From contig NZ_WRXL01000003.1 of assembly GCF_010119195.1 (NCBI RefSeq), forward strand, positions 235,639 to 299,638: 64,000 nucleotides of DNA, given 5' to 3'. The first letter of the stretch is position 1; the number at the start of each line of letters is the position of its first letter. Below, piece after piece: positions 25,567-33,097 of this stretch. Source of the DNA: Haloarcula salina. Its GTDB lineage: Archaea; Halobacteriota; Halobacteria; Halobacteriales; Haloarculaceae. The notes beneath the pieces are model-generated. The model was not told where the DNA came from. It saw nothing but the letters and a program-made list of their open reading frames with translations, and did no database searches. Position numbers and translations under genes: made by a program.

Positions 25567-27006
25567 ATGAACCGCCGGCCGCTGACAGCGCTGTGCTGCC
25601 TGTTTCTCATCGTGAGCGCGACCGCCGGGACCGCACACGGCGCGCCGGCGGACCAGTTCGCGCGACCCGACGCCGCGGGGACGATCGACGCCCGCTACAC
25701 CGTCGATCGACTCCCGGACCGACCTGACCTCGTCCGCGTGACCGCCCGGATCGACCGTCCCCGACAGGTGACGACGCTCTCCGTCCGGCCGCCGTCGGCC
25801 GCGACCGTCGAGCGCGCGACCGGACTCGACCCGGACGGGGGGCGGTGGCGGGTCACCCGCGAGACCGAGACCGCGCGGCTGGTCTACACCGTCCCGATCG
25901 GACTGACGACGACGTTCGGCCGCCGGACCGCCGACACCGCCGACTGGACGCTGCTGGCCCGCCAGGAGGTGTCCCTGCGCGCCCGGTGGCGCTGGCACAT
26001 CGGGCCCAGACCCACGTGGAACGAGACGCTCGCGCTCGCGCCCGGACAGGACGGCGTCGCCGGCGAGACGGCCGCTTACATCGGCCCCCACGAGACGGCG
26101 ACCAGAACGGTCGGCGGGGACCGGATCACCCTCGTCGTGCCGGAGAGCGCCGACCTCCGACCCGGTCGGGCGGCCGTCCTCGACACCGTCAGCCGCGCGA
26201 AGCGGGCTTCGAGAGCCGGCCCGGACCACGACCACGTCCGCGTGTTCGCCGCCCCGAACGCGCTGGCCTCCGGGGGCTACACCCCGTCGAACGGCGGTCC
26301 GGACGTCATCGTCAACGCCGGCGAACCGGTCCGTTCCCCGGTCAACGTCTGGGTCCACGAGTACCGCCACACCCGCCAGACGTTCGCGACGACGACCGAG
26401 ATGGACTGGCTCGACGAGGGCAGCGCCGAGTACCACACCGCCGCCCTGACCTACCGACAGGGCGCCATCGACGCCGAGCGATTCCGAAAGCGGGTCACCT
26501 CCGACCGCCACTCGTCGGCGGACCTGACCCGCCCCGAAGCGTGGGACAGTCCCGCCGTGCCCTACGACAAGGGCACTCGGGTCGTGGCCGCCGTCGACGC
26601 CCGCGTCCGACTGGCCACCGACGGCGACCGGACGTTCGAGGACGTACTGGTCCGGCTCGTACAGCGCGACGAGCGCGTCTCGCTCGATACGTTCGCAGAG
26701 ACCGTCTCCGCCGTCGCCGGCGAGGACCTCGACAGCTTCGTCCGGCAGGCGGTCACCGGCCCCGCGCCGTCCGTGCGGGTCGACGCGCTCACCGCCTCGA
26801 CGCGACGCGGGTCCGCCGACACCGCACCACGGGCGACGAAGGCCGCGCCCGTCGCGAGCGCGACGAGCGCTATGGGCACTGCCAACAGCAACGAGGACGC
26901 GCGCCGCTTCGGCCCGACGCCCTCGGAGGGGCGTGCTGTCAGTCCCGGCGGATGGATCGCGCTGGGACTGCTCGTCGTCACAACGCTGGCCGGGCGGCGG
27001 CTGTGA
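25567..27006 (+). CDS. secreted, membrane-anchored gluzincin-type metallopeptidase
   Basis: 479 aa. Signal peptide at residues 1-25 (LCCLFLIVSATAG), beta-rich domain to ~210, then a peptidase-MA-like core with zinc motif HEYRH (264-268) and WLDEGSAEYH carrying the third ligand Glu284. C-terminal Ala/Ser-rich stalk and one transmembrane helix (WIALGLLVVTTLAG) ending in RRL. The catalytic domain is therefore outside the cell, tethered to the membrane. Last chromosomal gene before the provirus. Confidence 0.88.
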   Translation: MNRRPLTALCCLFLIVSATAGTAHGAPADQFARPDAAGTIDARYTVDRLPDRPDLVRVTARIDRPRQVTTLSVRPPSAATVERATGLDPDGGRWRVTRETETARLVYTVPIGLTTTFGRRTADTADWTLLARQEVSLRARWRWHIGPRPTWNETLALAPGQDGVAGETAAYIGPHETATRTVGGDRITLVVPESADLRPGRAAVLDTVSRAKRASRAGPDHDHVRVFAAPNALASGGYTPSNGGPDVIVNAGEPVRSPVNVWVHEYRHTRQTFATTTEMDWLDEGSAEYHTAALTYRQGAIDAERFRKRVTSDRHSSADLTRPEAWDSPAVPYDKGTRVVAAVDARVRLATDGDRTFEDVLVRLVQRDERVSLDTFAETVSAVAGEDLDSFVRQAVTGPAPSVRVDALTASTRRGSADTAPRATKAAPVASATSAMGTANSNEDARRFGPTPSEGRAVSPGGWIALGLLVVTTLAGRRL

Positions 27007-27044
27007 AGTCGTCGGCCCGAGACAGGTCATCCTGGCTGGCGACG

Positions 27045-27216
27045 CCGGGAATGAAATTCGCCAGACAGCGAAGGGGGCCGTTCAGATGATGAACGGGCAC
27101 CAAATATCGAGCCTGAAATCGAAATTCAGACTCGGAAGTAGAGCGTCTGAAGCGTTGAAGAATCGGATATGAACGGGAAAGTTCGTATCCGACGGTTTCG
27201 GGACGGGCACGGTGGG
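27045..27216. repeat. left copy of 172-bp direct repeat flanking the provirus
   Basis: Collinear with 40211-40382 at an offset of 13,166 bp (small compensating indels only). The first 39 bases match at 34 positions, and the last 16 (27201-27216) match exactly. The middle has diverged but keeps shared words such as CAAAT, TTCAGA and AGAATCG in order. Confidence 0.8.
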
Positions 27217-27304
27217 CTTCTCACCCGATGCCAGACCTCGCGTCGCTCGGTCTGCCGCGGTTCGAATCCCGGAACCGTCACTGCTCACTATCGTTCGCAG
27301 AGAG

Positions 27305-27318
27305 CGGGCACGGTGGGA
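27305..27318. repeat. second att-like copy next to the integrase
   Basis: CGGGCACGGTGGGA matches 40370-40383 (start of the tRNA-Arg 3' end) at all 14 bases. Lies 47 bp from the integrase stop. Could be the true attL or a relic of another event. Confidence 0.55.
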
Positions 27319-27365
27319 CTGTAAATTCCGGGCCTGTTCTACTTGATTACTCGTGACTATTTGTT

Positions 27366-28415
27366 TCATAAATCTGGAAGGAAGTCGCTTCGCTGTTCAG
27401 CCTGTTCTCGATCAGATCGGCGGTCGTAGTGCCGATCCAGAATGTCCTCGCTCGCGTTGAGCCGATCCTTCACGATCCGGCGGGGAACGTCCTCTCGACG
27501 ATAGAACGTAACCCGGCCACTCCGAACGTCGTGCGGAGATCGGGCAGACGGACACTTGCTCGCTTTGTCCAGGTGCGTTGCTTCGCACTCGTCCAGGTCG
27601 CGGTCGTGGGGACACTCCTCGCCACGCCAGCACGGGCGCGTGACTCGATAGAGTGTTGCCCGAATCGTATTCCCAGCCGGGCGGCCGTACTTCGAGGTGA
27701 TCAGCGGTTGGCGGCCGTAGTCATCGATCACGTTGTGCCGATGATACTCGATGTAGTCCTCGATGAAGCGGGCCGTTTTCTTGCTGACCCGATTCCACCG
27801 AGTTCCTTTCTGTTGGTTCTTCAGCGGAGTCCCTTGATCCGGTCGATGGACGAATTGAATCGCAGGCCCGGAGAACCGCGGGTGAGTTCCGTCCAGGTCG
27901 AGATCGTCCAGGTCGAGGCCACGAATCGCACCAGTCCGAGCGCCGGTTTCCCACAGCAGCAGCATGATGATGTGGTCGCGAGTGCCCGGCTGTGCGCCTT
28001 CGAGGTAGTCGATGATATTGAGCGCCCGTTCAGGCGAGAGTGTCGAGTCCGACACGTCCTCGCCGTTCTTCATCGTCGGAATCGTGATCTGTTCGTACAA
28101 CTCCGGAGGCACGGCGTCGATGTTCGCCGCGAACCGGAGGAACCGACGGAGTGTCGCCAGCTGCCCTTTCAGCGTGACGAGTTTGACTGCCTGTCGGCCG
28201 TCGCCCTTGCCCTCTCGACGCCAGATACGGTACTGGAACAGGTCACGACCGGAGAGGTCGTTCAGATTCTCGATGCCTTCCTCGTCGCAGAACTGGAGGA
28301 ACGCACGGAGCCGGTGACGATCAGAGCGGAGTGTTGACTCGGCGTGTTCGTCACGCATCGCGTCGTGAAACATCTCGACGGCCTCGACCGGCGAGATCGG
28401 GTCGAGGTCATTCAC
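27366..28415 (-). CDS. int: tyrosine recombinase (integrase)
   Basis: 349 aa site-specific recombinase that integrates and excises the provirus. N-terminal SAM-like DNA-binding domain (about 10-100), catalytic domain with Arg160 (GARTGAIRG), His295/Arg298 (HDVRSG) and nucleophile Tyr330 (DRHYDRR). Between about 262 and 288 is a Cys/His-rich insert (C262, C268, C277, C288 with nearby His), a possible zinc module. GTG start at 28415 overlaps the stop of a 46-codon ORF by GTGA. Sits next to the left att copies, as expected. Confidence 0.94.
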   Translation of the reverse strand: MNDLDPISPVEAVEMFHDAMRDEHAESTLRSDRHRLRAFLQFCDEEGIENLNDLSGRDLFQYRIWRREGKGDGRQAVKLVTLKGQLATLRRFLRFAANIDAVPPELYEQITIPTMKNGEDVSDSTLSPERALNIIDYLEGAQPGTRDHIIMLLLWETGARTGAIRGLDLDDLDLDGTHPRFSGPAIQFVHRPDQGTPLKNQQKGTRWNRVSKKTARFIEDYIEYHRHNVIDDYGRQPLITSKYGRPAGNTIRATLYRVTRPCWRGEECPHDRDLDECEATHLDKASKCPSARSPHDVRSGRVTFYRREDVPRRIVKDRLNASEDILDRHYDRRSDREQAEQRSDFLPDL

Positions 28416-28552
28416 GGGTTATCACCCCCCTCGAAAACGGGCGGAGTTGAACCTTCAGTAGACTTTTGAGACGCCGGTGCGACCAATCCAGTACGGGCCG
28501 TTAGGCGGCCCGCGCGAGTGGTTTCAACCATTGTACGCATAGGAACCACCAT
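28412..28552 (-). CDS. 46-aa ORF translationally coupled to the integrase
   Basis: Starts ATG at 28552 (another ATG at 28540), reads MVVPMRTMVETTRAGRLTAR and ends PPVFEGGDNP, with its TGA overlapping the integrase GTG. The GTGA overlap and the absence of any other leader argue it is translated, either as a microprotein or only to couple integrase translation. Too short for function assignment. Confidence 0.5.
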   Translation of the reverse strand: MVVPMRTMVETTRAGRLTARTGLVAPASQKSTEGSTPPVFEGGDNP

Positions 28553-28649
28553 TCCGGGCCGACGGTGGAGCGTCGGCCCGTTCTCACTGCCCCGATAGAG
28601 TCATCTTACGTACCAGTTAGGTAGTCCCTATAACATCCATAATCTCCTT

Positions 28650-28665
28650 GGAACATGAATGTTCC
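28650..28665. promoter_or_regulatory. perfect palindrome between int and the repressor genes
   Basis: GGAACAT-GA-ATGTTCC, two 7-bp arms with a 2-bp spacer, in the divergent control region. A further pair of inverted words, TAACATCCAT at 28631-28640 and ATGGATATGTTA at 28712-28723, brackets it. Candidate operator(s) for the winged-helix proteins encoded next door. Confidence 0.55.
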
Positions 28666-28727
28666 GACGTAGCACTAAAGGCAGATAATATCGACAGTGG
28701 CATTAAGGACATGGATATGTTATGAAA

Positions 28728-28738
28728 TGCTTATAGTA
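28728..28738 (+). promoter_or_regulatory. TATA-like region for the repressor pair
   Basis: An A/T-rich stretch containing CTTATAGTA lies about 20-25 nt before the ATG at 28753. The spacing is slightly short for a leaderless start but it is the only candidate. Confidence 0.35.
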
Positions 28739-28752
28739 AAAGTACGAAACAG

Positions 28753-29070
28753 ATGCGGCAATCCGGAAAGTGGATGACGATTGTAGATGATCGCATCCTA
28801 GAATACATCGACGAGAAGGAACACGGCTCACCGTCGAAGATGAAAGAGGATGGGCCGATCAGGTACAGCCGGCAGCACATCGCTCGTCGATGTAGAAAGC
28901 TCGCAGACCACGGATTGCTGAAACCCGTCGGCAACGGAGTCTACGTTATCACGGAAAGAGGGGAAGCGTACCTTGCCGGCGATCTCGATACACACGAAGA
29001 CGCTCCCGAACAGGAGCTGGACGAGACGGGGAATGGTGTGAACGACGCGGAATCTACGGGGAACTCGTGA
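28753..29070 (+). CDS. PhiH1-repressor-like winged-helix protein 1
   Basis: 105 aa. Residues ~8-75 form a winged helix: DDRILEYIDEKEHGSPSKM, recognition-helix region YSRQHIARRCRKLADHGLL, and wing GNGVYVITERGEAYL. The tail is acidic. Resembles repressor-like proteins of haloarchaeal viruses and proviruses (PhiH1 type). Divergent from the integrase, with a 16-bp palindrome between. Probably a lysogeny regulator. Confidence 0.85.
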   Translation: MRQSGKWMTIVDDRILEYIDEKEHGSPSKMKEDGPIRYSRQHIARRCRKLADHGLLKPVGNGVYVITERGEAYLAGDLDTHEDAPEQELDETGNGVNDAESTGNS

Positions 29071-29073
29071 ATA

Positions 29074-29376
29074 ATGCGCAAGAACGCATACTGGATGAAG
29101 CAACAGGACGATAGAATACTCGAATATCTCGACGAAGAAGGCTGGGCGTCGCCCTCGATCATCGCCGCACAAGCCTGTATCGACATTTCGGAGGGACACA
29201 TCCGCGACCGACTGCTGATGCTCTGGTACGTCGACTTCGTGAGTTCGATGCACGGCGATCTGTTCGAGATCACAACGGACGGACTGCTGTATTTAGACGG
29301 TCGGATTGATGCTGCGAACCGGCCGGTTCCGACGGTTGATCGTGTATTTAGAAACAGGCGGAGTCAGGCGATCTGA
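29074..29376 (+). CDS. PhiH1-repressor-like winged-helix protein 2
   Basis: 100 aa, 3 nt after the previous stop, and a paralogue of it: QQDDRILEYLDEEGWASPS, SEGHIRDRLLMLWYVDFVS, wing DLFEITTDGLLYLDG. Two tandem winged-helix proteins suggest a two-component lysis/lysogeny switch or a heterodimer. Confidence 0.85.
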   Translation: MRKNAYWMKQQDDRILEYLDEEGWASPSIIAAQACIDISEGHIRDRLLMLWYVDFVSSMHGDLFEITTDGLLYLDGRIDAANRPVPTVDRVFRNRRSQAI

Positions 29377-29392
29377 TTAGGCCCACACAATT

Positions 29393-29417
29393 GGTGGGTG
29401 GGTCGGTGGGTGGGTGG
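29393..29417 (+). repeat. G-rich tandem repeat with G-quadruplex pattern
   Basis: Two 11-bp units GGTGGGTGGGT separated by C. Four GGG runs at 29396, 29400, 29408 and 29412 fit G3-N1-G3-N5-G3-N1-G3. Lies on the coding strand in the 192-bp gap before the AT-rich cassette, at the point where base composition changes sharply. Confidence 0.6.
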
Positions 29418-29568
29418 TTAAATTAACAATATCGAAGCCATATATGATAAATCAAGTGAGTGATGAAGCGGAACCCGAGTTCCAGTTATTACAAGATGTG
29501 AGCAGAGATTCCTCGTATGTAAACGCACAAGTATCACCGGATGTAAGTTAGAGTAGGTCAGAGATTTA

Positions 29569-30633
29569 ATGTCTGCTCCCGAAGTATTCCATGATGAGAA
29601 ACTTGAAGATTTATTAGAATCTGCTACACATCGTGTTCGGGAGGATCGACGTAATAACTTCAGGACGATTTGTCTTTCATCGAATCTTGATCTCAAAGAA
29701 ATCGCAGAAAGATTTTCTGCTGAATTTAGTGTGACAGAACAGGGTGAGTTCTACCACCTTAATACAACTTATAAAAAGTACCGGCAAAAGTTTGAGGTCC
29801 ATCTATACCTGTATGAATATAAACAGACAAATACACCAATAATATTCACGCTAAACTCTTCAGAAGATATCCGTCGAAAGGCGAAGTCGCTGGTCAATAT
29901 CAACGAGGCACTCTGCCACTTATGGTTACCGCCGAATGAAATGGATGCAATTTCTGATGAGCTACTGAATATTGAAGGATGCCGACTGACGAGGTTCATC
30001 GGTGAAAAATTCGGGAAAGAAGCTCGATCACACCAAGAAAGACGGCCAGAGTTTGAGCGGCGTGAGGAGTATTCGGGCGATGATGCAGCCCAAACTCTAG
30101 AGGAAGCAAAACTGGACTACGGGATTACCCCGACAAAACTGGAGTACGAGCTCCCGACAAAAGCGAATTTCACACTCAGTAACGAAGGAGAATTCGTAAT
30201 GAAAAGCGGAGATGCAGAATTCTTCTTTGAGCAAATCGTCATGGATACGGCAGTATCCCGGGTTGAAGACATGAATAAACAGATTCAGTCATCAAAGCTT
30301 GATGTTGTCGAAAAAGAGGGTGTCGAGGTATTTGATGAGAAATCGTTGGAGATCAAGTTAGAGAATAGTCTTGATTACGAAGATGCAGATGACTTGATTT
30401 CAAATTTGAAAGAAGATAATTTCTATCCATACAATATCTCGGCCGAGCAGGGAAGTTTATTACTGACGAGTCGAATCATAGATGAAGAGACAGGTGGCAT
30501 GTTTTCACTAACGACTGATGGCAGTCAAGTTTCGGTACTGCCCAAACATGGGTCCAGTTTCGATTCCATCATGCGATTTTACAGATTTCTCGTGGAGAAA
30601 TTCGACACAAATGCTGATCTTATAGAAGTATGA
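29569..30633 (+). CDS. unknown protein A of the AT-rich cassette
   Basis: 354 aa, not recognised. Soluble, no signal peptide or membrane helix. N-terminal ~40-130: mixed alpha/beta (FRTICLSSNLDLKEIAERFS, FEVHLYLYEYKQTNTPIIF). Middle ~130-180 charged helix. C-terminal ~220-354 another alpha/beta region (FFFEQIVMDTAVSR, SLLLTSRIIDEETGG). Codons are strikingly AT-rich compared with both flanks, indicating recent transfer from a low-GC source. Its stop overlaps the next start by ATGA, so A and B form one unit. Confidence 0.75.
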   Translation: MSAPEVFHDEKLEDLLESATHRVREDRRNNFRTICLSSNLDLKEIAERFSAEFSVTEQGEFYHLNTTYKKYRQKFEVHLYLYEYKQTNTPIIFTLNSSEDIRRKAKSLVNINEALCHLWLPPNEMDAISDELLNIEGCRLTRFIGEKFGKEARSHQERRPEFERREEYSGDDAAQTLEEAKLDYGITPTKLEYELPTKANFTLSNEGEFVMKSGDAEFFFEQIVMDTAVSRVEDMNKQIQSSKLDVVEKEGVEVFDEKSLEIKLENSLDYEDADDLISNLKEDNFYPYNISAEQGSLLLTSRIIDEETGGMFSLTTDGSQVSVLPKHGSSFDSIMRFYRFLVEKFDTNADLIEV

Positions 30634-31766
30634 CAGATAGGGATCTTTCTACTCGAATTGGTCAACTGGATGAAGAAGGGCGTGAAAAATTTGATCAAAA
30701 AGTAGAAAGTAAAAAAGAAGAGTTAGAAGAACAATTGAGTCAGGAGTATCGAAGCAAAATTGAAAATGTGATAGATTCCGATAGTCAAGAGATTGACGAT
30801 TTCAATATTATAATATCTGCATTTGAGCAAAATGGGGCTATTGATTACACATACATAAGGACAGAGCCACTATTCCATGAAAAAGAGCATAATTTGGACG
30901 TGTTAATTGCCTCTCAAAAAAAGCAGATAGCTCTGTTTATTGAGTGTGAGCGAAGACTCACCTCACGACTTTTGAGTAAGTTGCGGAATTTTGACGAAAA
31001 AATAGAAGTCATAGAGAAAAATCTTGCAGATGATCTTGACATAGATCAATATTTAGATGAGACGATCGGTGTATTGCCGGAAACAAATGAATTTGTGATG
31101 GCCTCCAGACAGATTCCAGAGATGGAGATCCACTACAAAGCAAAAGAAGTAGACCGGAATATAATAACCTGGAATTTGGCTACTCCGGGAAGCAAATGCC
31201 AAATATATAGGAAAGTCTTCAAAAAGTCGAAAGAGGATTCGTTTGAAGGACATACCGACTTAGATCTAAATGACTATCTAGATGACGAACTGGAGAAGGG
31301 TGTTAAATATCAAAAATATATAGATTTTACATATTCTTCGTCGTGGTATTTGAAATTGCGAGATATGGCGGTTACGATCATTAATCAGCACCATAGACAG
31401 GGTAACGAGAATTTCAACTATAAGGAATGGCGTCAACTGTTTAAATACGAACTGAAGAACTATCAACGAGAGGAGTGTATAATGATGTACAACAAGTTCT
31501 TAGACTACGGAATTGATTGCGGTCTCGTCTCTTTAGATGAAGATGCTGAAGAAGATCTAAAGAAGCGGTACAGAATTATATTTTCTGTCAAGAATGACCA
31601 AGATAAACTGATGCAGAATATCGTCGATAAAATTGCTAATCACGAAATGCAGCAAGAGTTGAAATCACGAATGAGTGATTATAAACAGCAGTTATTGACG
31701 AGGCTTGAAAGACAAAAAGCAACCGGAGGAAAAACACTCTCAGACTTTGCTGATTCTGACAGCTAA
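30630..31766 (+). CDS. unknown protein B of the AT-rich cassette, PD-(D/E)XK-like pattern
   Basis: 378 aa, not recognised by family. N-terminal ~40 residues coiled-coil. Residues ~65-140 show a pattern like PD-(D/E)XK nucleases: helix FNIIISAFEQNGAIDY, Glu in EPLF, Asp in HNLDVLIAS, a hydrophobic strand ending IECERR (Glu-x-Glu instead of Glu-x-Lys), then helix LLSKLRNFDEKIEVIEK. The remainder is helical with aromatic residues. A nuclease-like effector is a hypothesis only. Same AT-rich composition as A. Confidence 0.72.
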   Translation: MTDRDLSTRIGQLDEEGREKFDQKVESKKEELEEQLSQEYRSKIENVIDSDSQEIDDFNIIISAFEQNGAIDYTYIRTEPLFHEKEHNLDVLIASQKKQIALFIECERRLTSRLLSKLRNFDEKIEVIEKNLADDLDIDQYLDETIGVLPETNEFVMASRQIPEMEIHYKAKEVDRNIITWNLATPGSKCQIYRKVFKKSKEDSFEGHTDLDLNDYLDDELEKGVKYQKYIDFTYSSSWYLKLRDMAVTIINQHHRQGNENFNYKEWRQLFKYELKNYQREECIMMYNKFLDYGIDCGLVSLDEDAEEDLKKRYRIIFSVKNDQDKLMQNIVDKIANHEMQQELKSRMSDYKQQLLTRLERQKATGGKTLSDFADSDS

Positions 31767-31803
31767 ATTAATCTCACCAATCAGCAACTCAGGAAATGCT
31801 AAT

Positions 31804-32808
31804 TTAATTTTTTTGCTGGTCTGTTGTGGCACCACGCTGGTGGAGTAGATCAAGCAGCTCAGACCATTCAACATCTTTCTCGAATAACCCAGCTCGAAGA
31901 TTCCACGACCAGGGCGCGGCGTCGTCAGGATCGTAGCCAGTTGCCTTCTCGATTTCTTCGAGACTGCCACCGAATAGCCGGTCAGTCGGCGCATCAGCGT
32001 CGGCAGGCCACGTTTCGAAGAACTCGGCGCTCTTCTTCGCCGCCTTGTACATCGCAAGCGTTGAGAGACGCTTACGCTCGGGATGGAGGTCCTTCCCGGT
32101 GTGGACCACGACGGCCTCCATGTCGACGCCGATCTTCGCGTAGCGCTTCGCCAGCGGTGTGTACTGCTCGGCCACCTCTCGGCGGTTCGTCCTGGCGTCG
32201 AAGTGCGTCGAGCCTTCGTCGATCAGGATAGCCTTCGGCCGGTCGCGATGTTCGAGCAGCTGCACGGCGAGATCGTGGGCCGACGTGACGACGATATCCG
32301 TCTGTTCCCACGTCCGGACGTTCGAGAGTACCAGGAGGTCATCGAGGTCGAGCGCCCGGAGCGTGATCAGGAGGATAGCCGTGTTCGTTTTGCCCGTGTT
32401 CGGGTTCCCGGCGGCCGTGACGAACGCCGGCGCGCCGTTGTTCTCGATCTGGTTCAGGAGCATCATCGGGAGCCGCAGCGCCGACGCGTCGAGGTCCTGT
32501 TCCGTGACACCGACGACGTGGGACATGACCGAGCCGTTGCCCGTCGCGACGGCCTCGGTCGCCGTGTCGGTCAGGACCTTCGAGGAGATCGCCTGTCCGA
32601 GCGCAGTCCCTTCGAACGTCGAACTACCGACCGGTGACCGGTCGGTTTCTCTCATCGCCGTCTCGATGAACGACAGCGCCGCGCGGTCCTGGGCGTCCTC
32701 GACGATCCCGGTGTGTGGGAGCAGTCGTTCATCACCGTCGAGTTCGCCTTGTACCTGTTCGTAGAGCTTCGCCGCGGTCAGCAGGTGTTCGTCAACGCTG
32801 TCAGTCAT
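31804..32808 (-). CDS. pleolipovirus VP8-like P-loop ATPase
   Basis: 334 aa from ATG at 32808, which overlaps the upstream stop by 8 nt (ATGACTGA). Walker A GNPNTGKT (residues 134-141), Walker B AILIDEG (about 193-199), then HTGKDLHPERKRL. Position at the end of the structural operon matches VP8 of pleolipoviruses, a conserved putative ATPase of unknown exact role. Convergent with the AT-rich cassette, 37 bp apart. Confidence 0.85.
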   Translation of the reverse strand: MTDSVDEHLLTAAKLYEQVQGELDGDERLLPHTGIVEDAQDRAALSFIETAMRETDRSPVGSSTFEGTALGQAISSKVLTDTATEAVATGNGSVMSHVVGVTEQDLDASALRLPMMLLNQIENNGAPAFVTAAGNPNTGKTNTAILLITLRALDLDDLLVLSNVRTWEQTDIVVTSAHDLAVQLLEHRDRPKAILIDEGSTHFDARTNRREVAEQYTPLAKRYAKIGVDMEAVVVHTGKDLHPERKRLSTLAMYKAAKKSAEFFETWPADADAPTDRLFGGSLEEIEKATGYDPDDAAPWSWNLRAGLFEKDVEWSELLDLLHQRGATTDQQKN

Positions 32809-33097
32809 CGGCGGGCACCTCGACAGAGTCAGCACTGTCCTCGACGAGCTGATCCCGGAGCGCGTAGCCGAAACTGAGCAGCGGGAGCGCCACCGACAGC
32901 ACAGGGAGGTGATCGGGAACAGGGCGGTACGCAGCGTGGTAGACCTGTTCACCAGCCCGGTACGATACATCAACTGGCACATCGAGTGCCTGCGGCGGGA
33001 CTGCCCATAGACCGGCCCAGTAGCCGGCTACGAACGTCACAGCAGCAGTTACCACGACGATACTCTTCTCACGATGGGTTAGGTTGAGTTCAATCAT
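32801..33097 (-). CDS. small two-helix membrane protein of the provirus
   Basis: 98 aa from ATG at 33097 (MIELNLTHREKSIVVVTAAV). Two hydrophobic segments (about 13-35 and 70-87) separated by an Asp/Tyr-containing loop, with an acidic tail. Overlaps both neighbours by 8 nt, showing tight coupling. Likely a small virion or assembly membrane protein. Confidence 0.8.
   Translation of the reverse strand: MIELNLTHREKSIVVVTAAVTFVAGYWAGLWAVPPQALDVPVDVSYRAGEQVYHAAYRPVPDHLPVLSVALPLLSFGYALRDQLVEDSADSVEVPADD

Larger units (their letters stand above)
27007..27365. other. provirus left border: decayed right-end copy and tRNA/att remnants
   Basis: No gene. 27045-27216 is a diverged copy of the provirus right end (40211-40382). 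It finishes in the 16-bp att-like sequence at 27201-27216. A second 14-bp att-like piece lies at 27305-27318. Between them is a T-arm-like stretch (GGTTCGAATCCC at 27259-27270). These are signs of more than one integration at tRNA-Arg. Confidence 0.75.
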
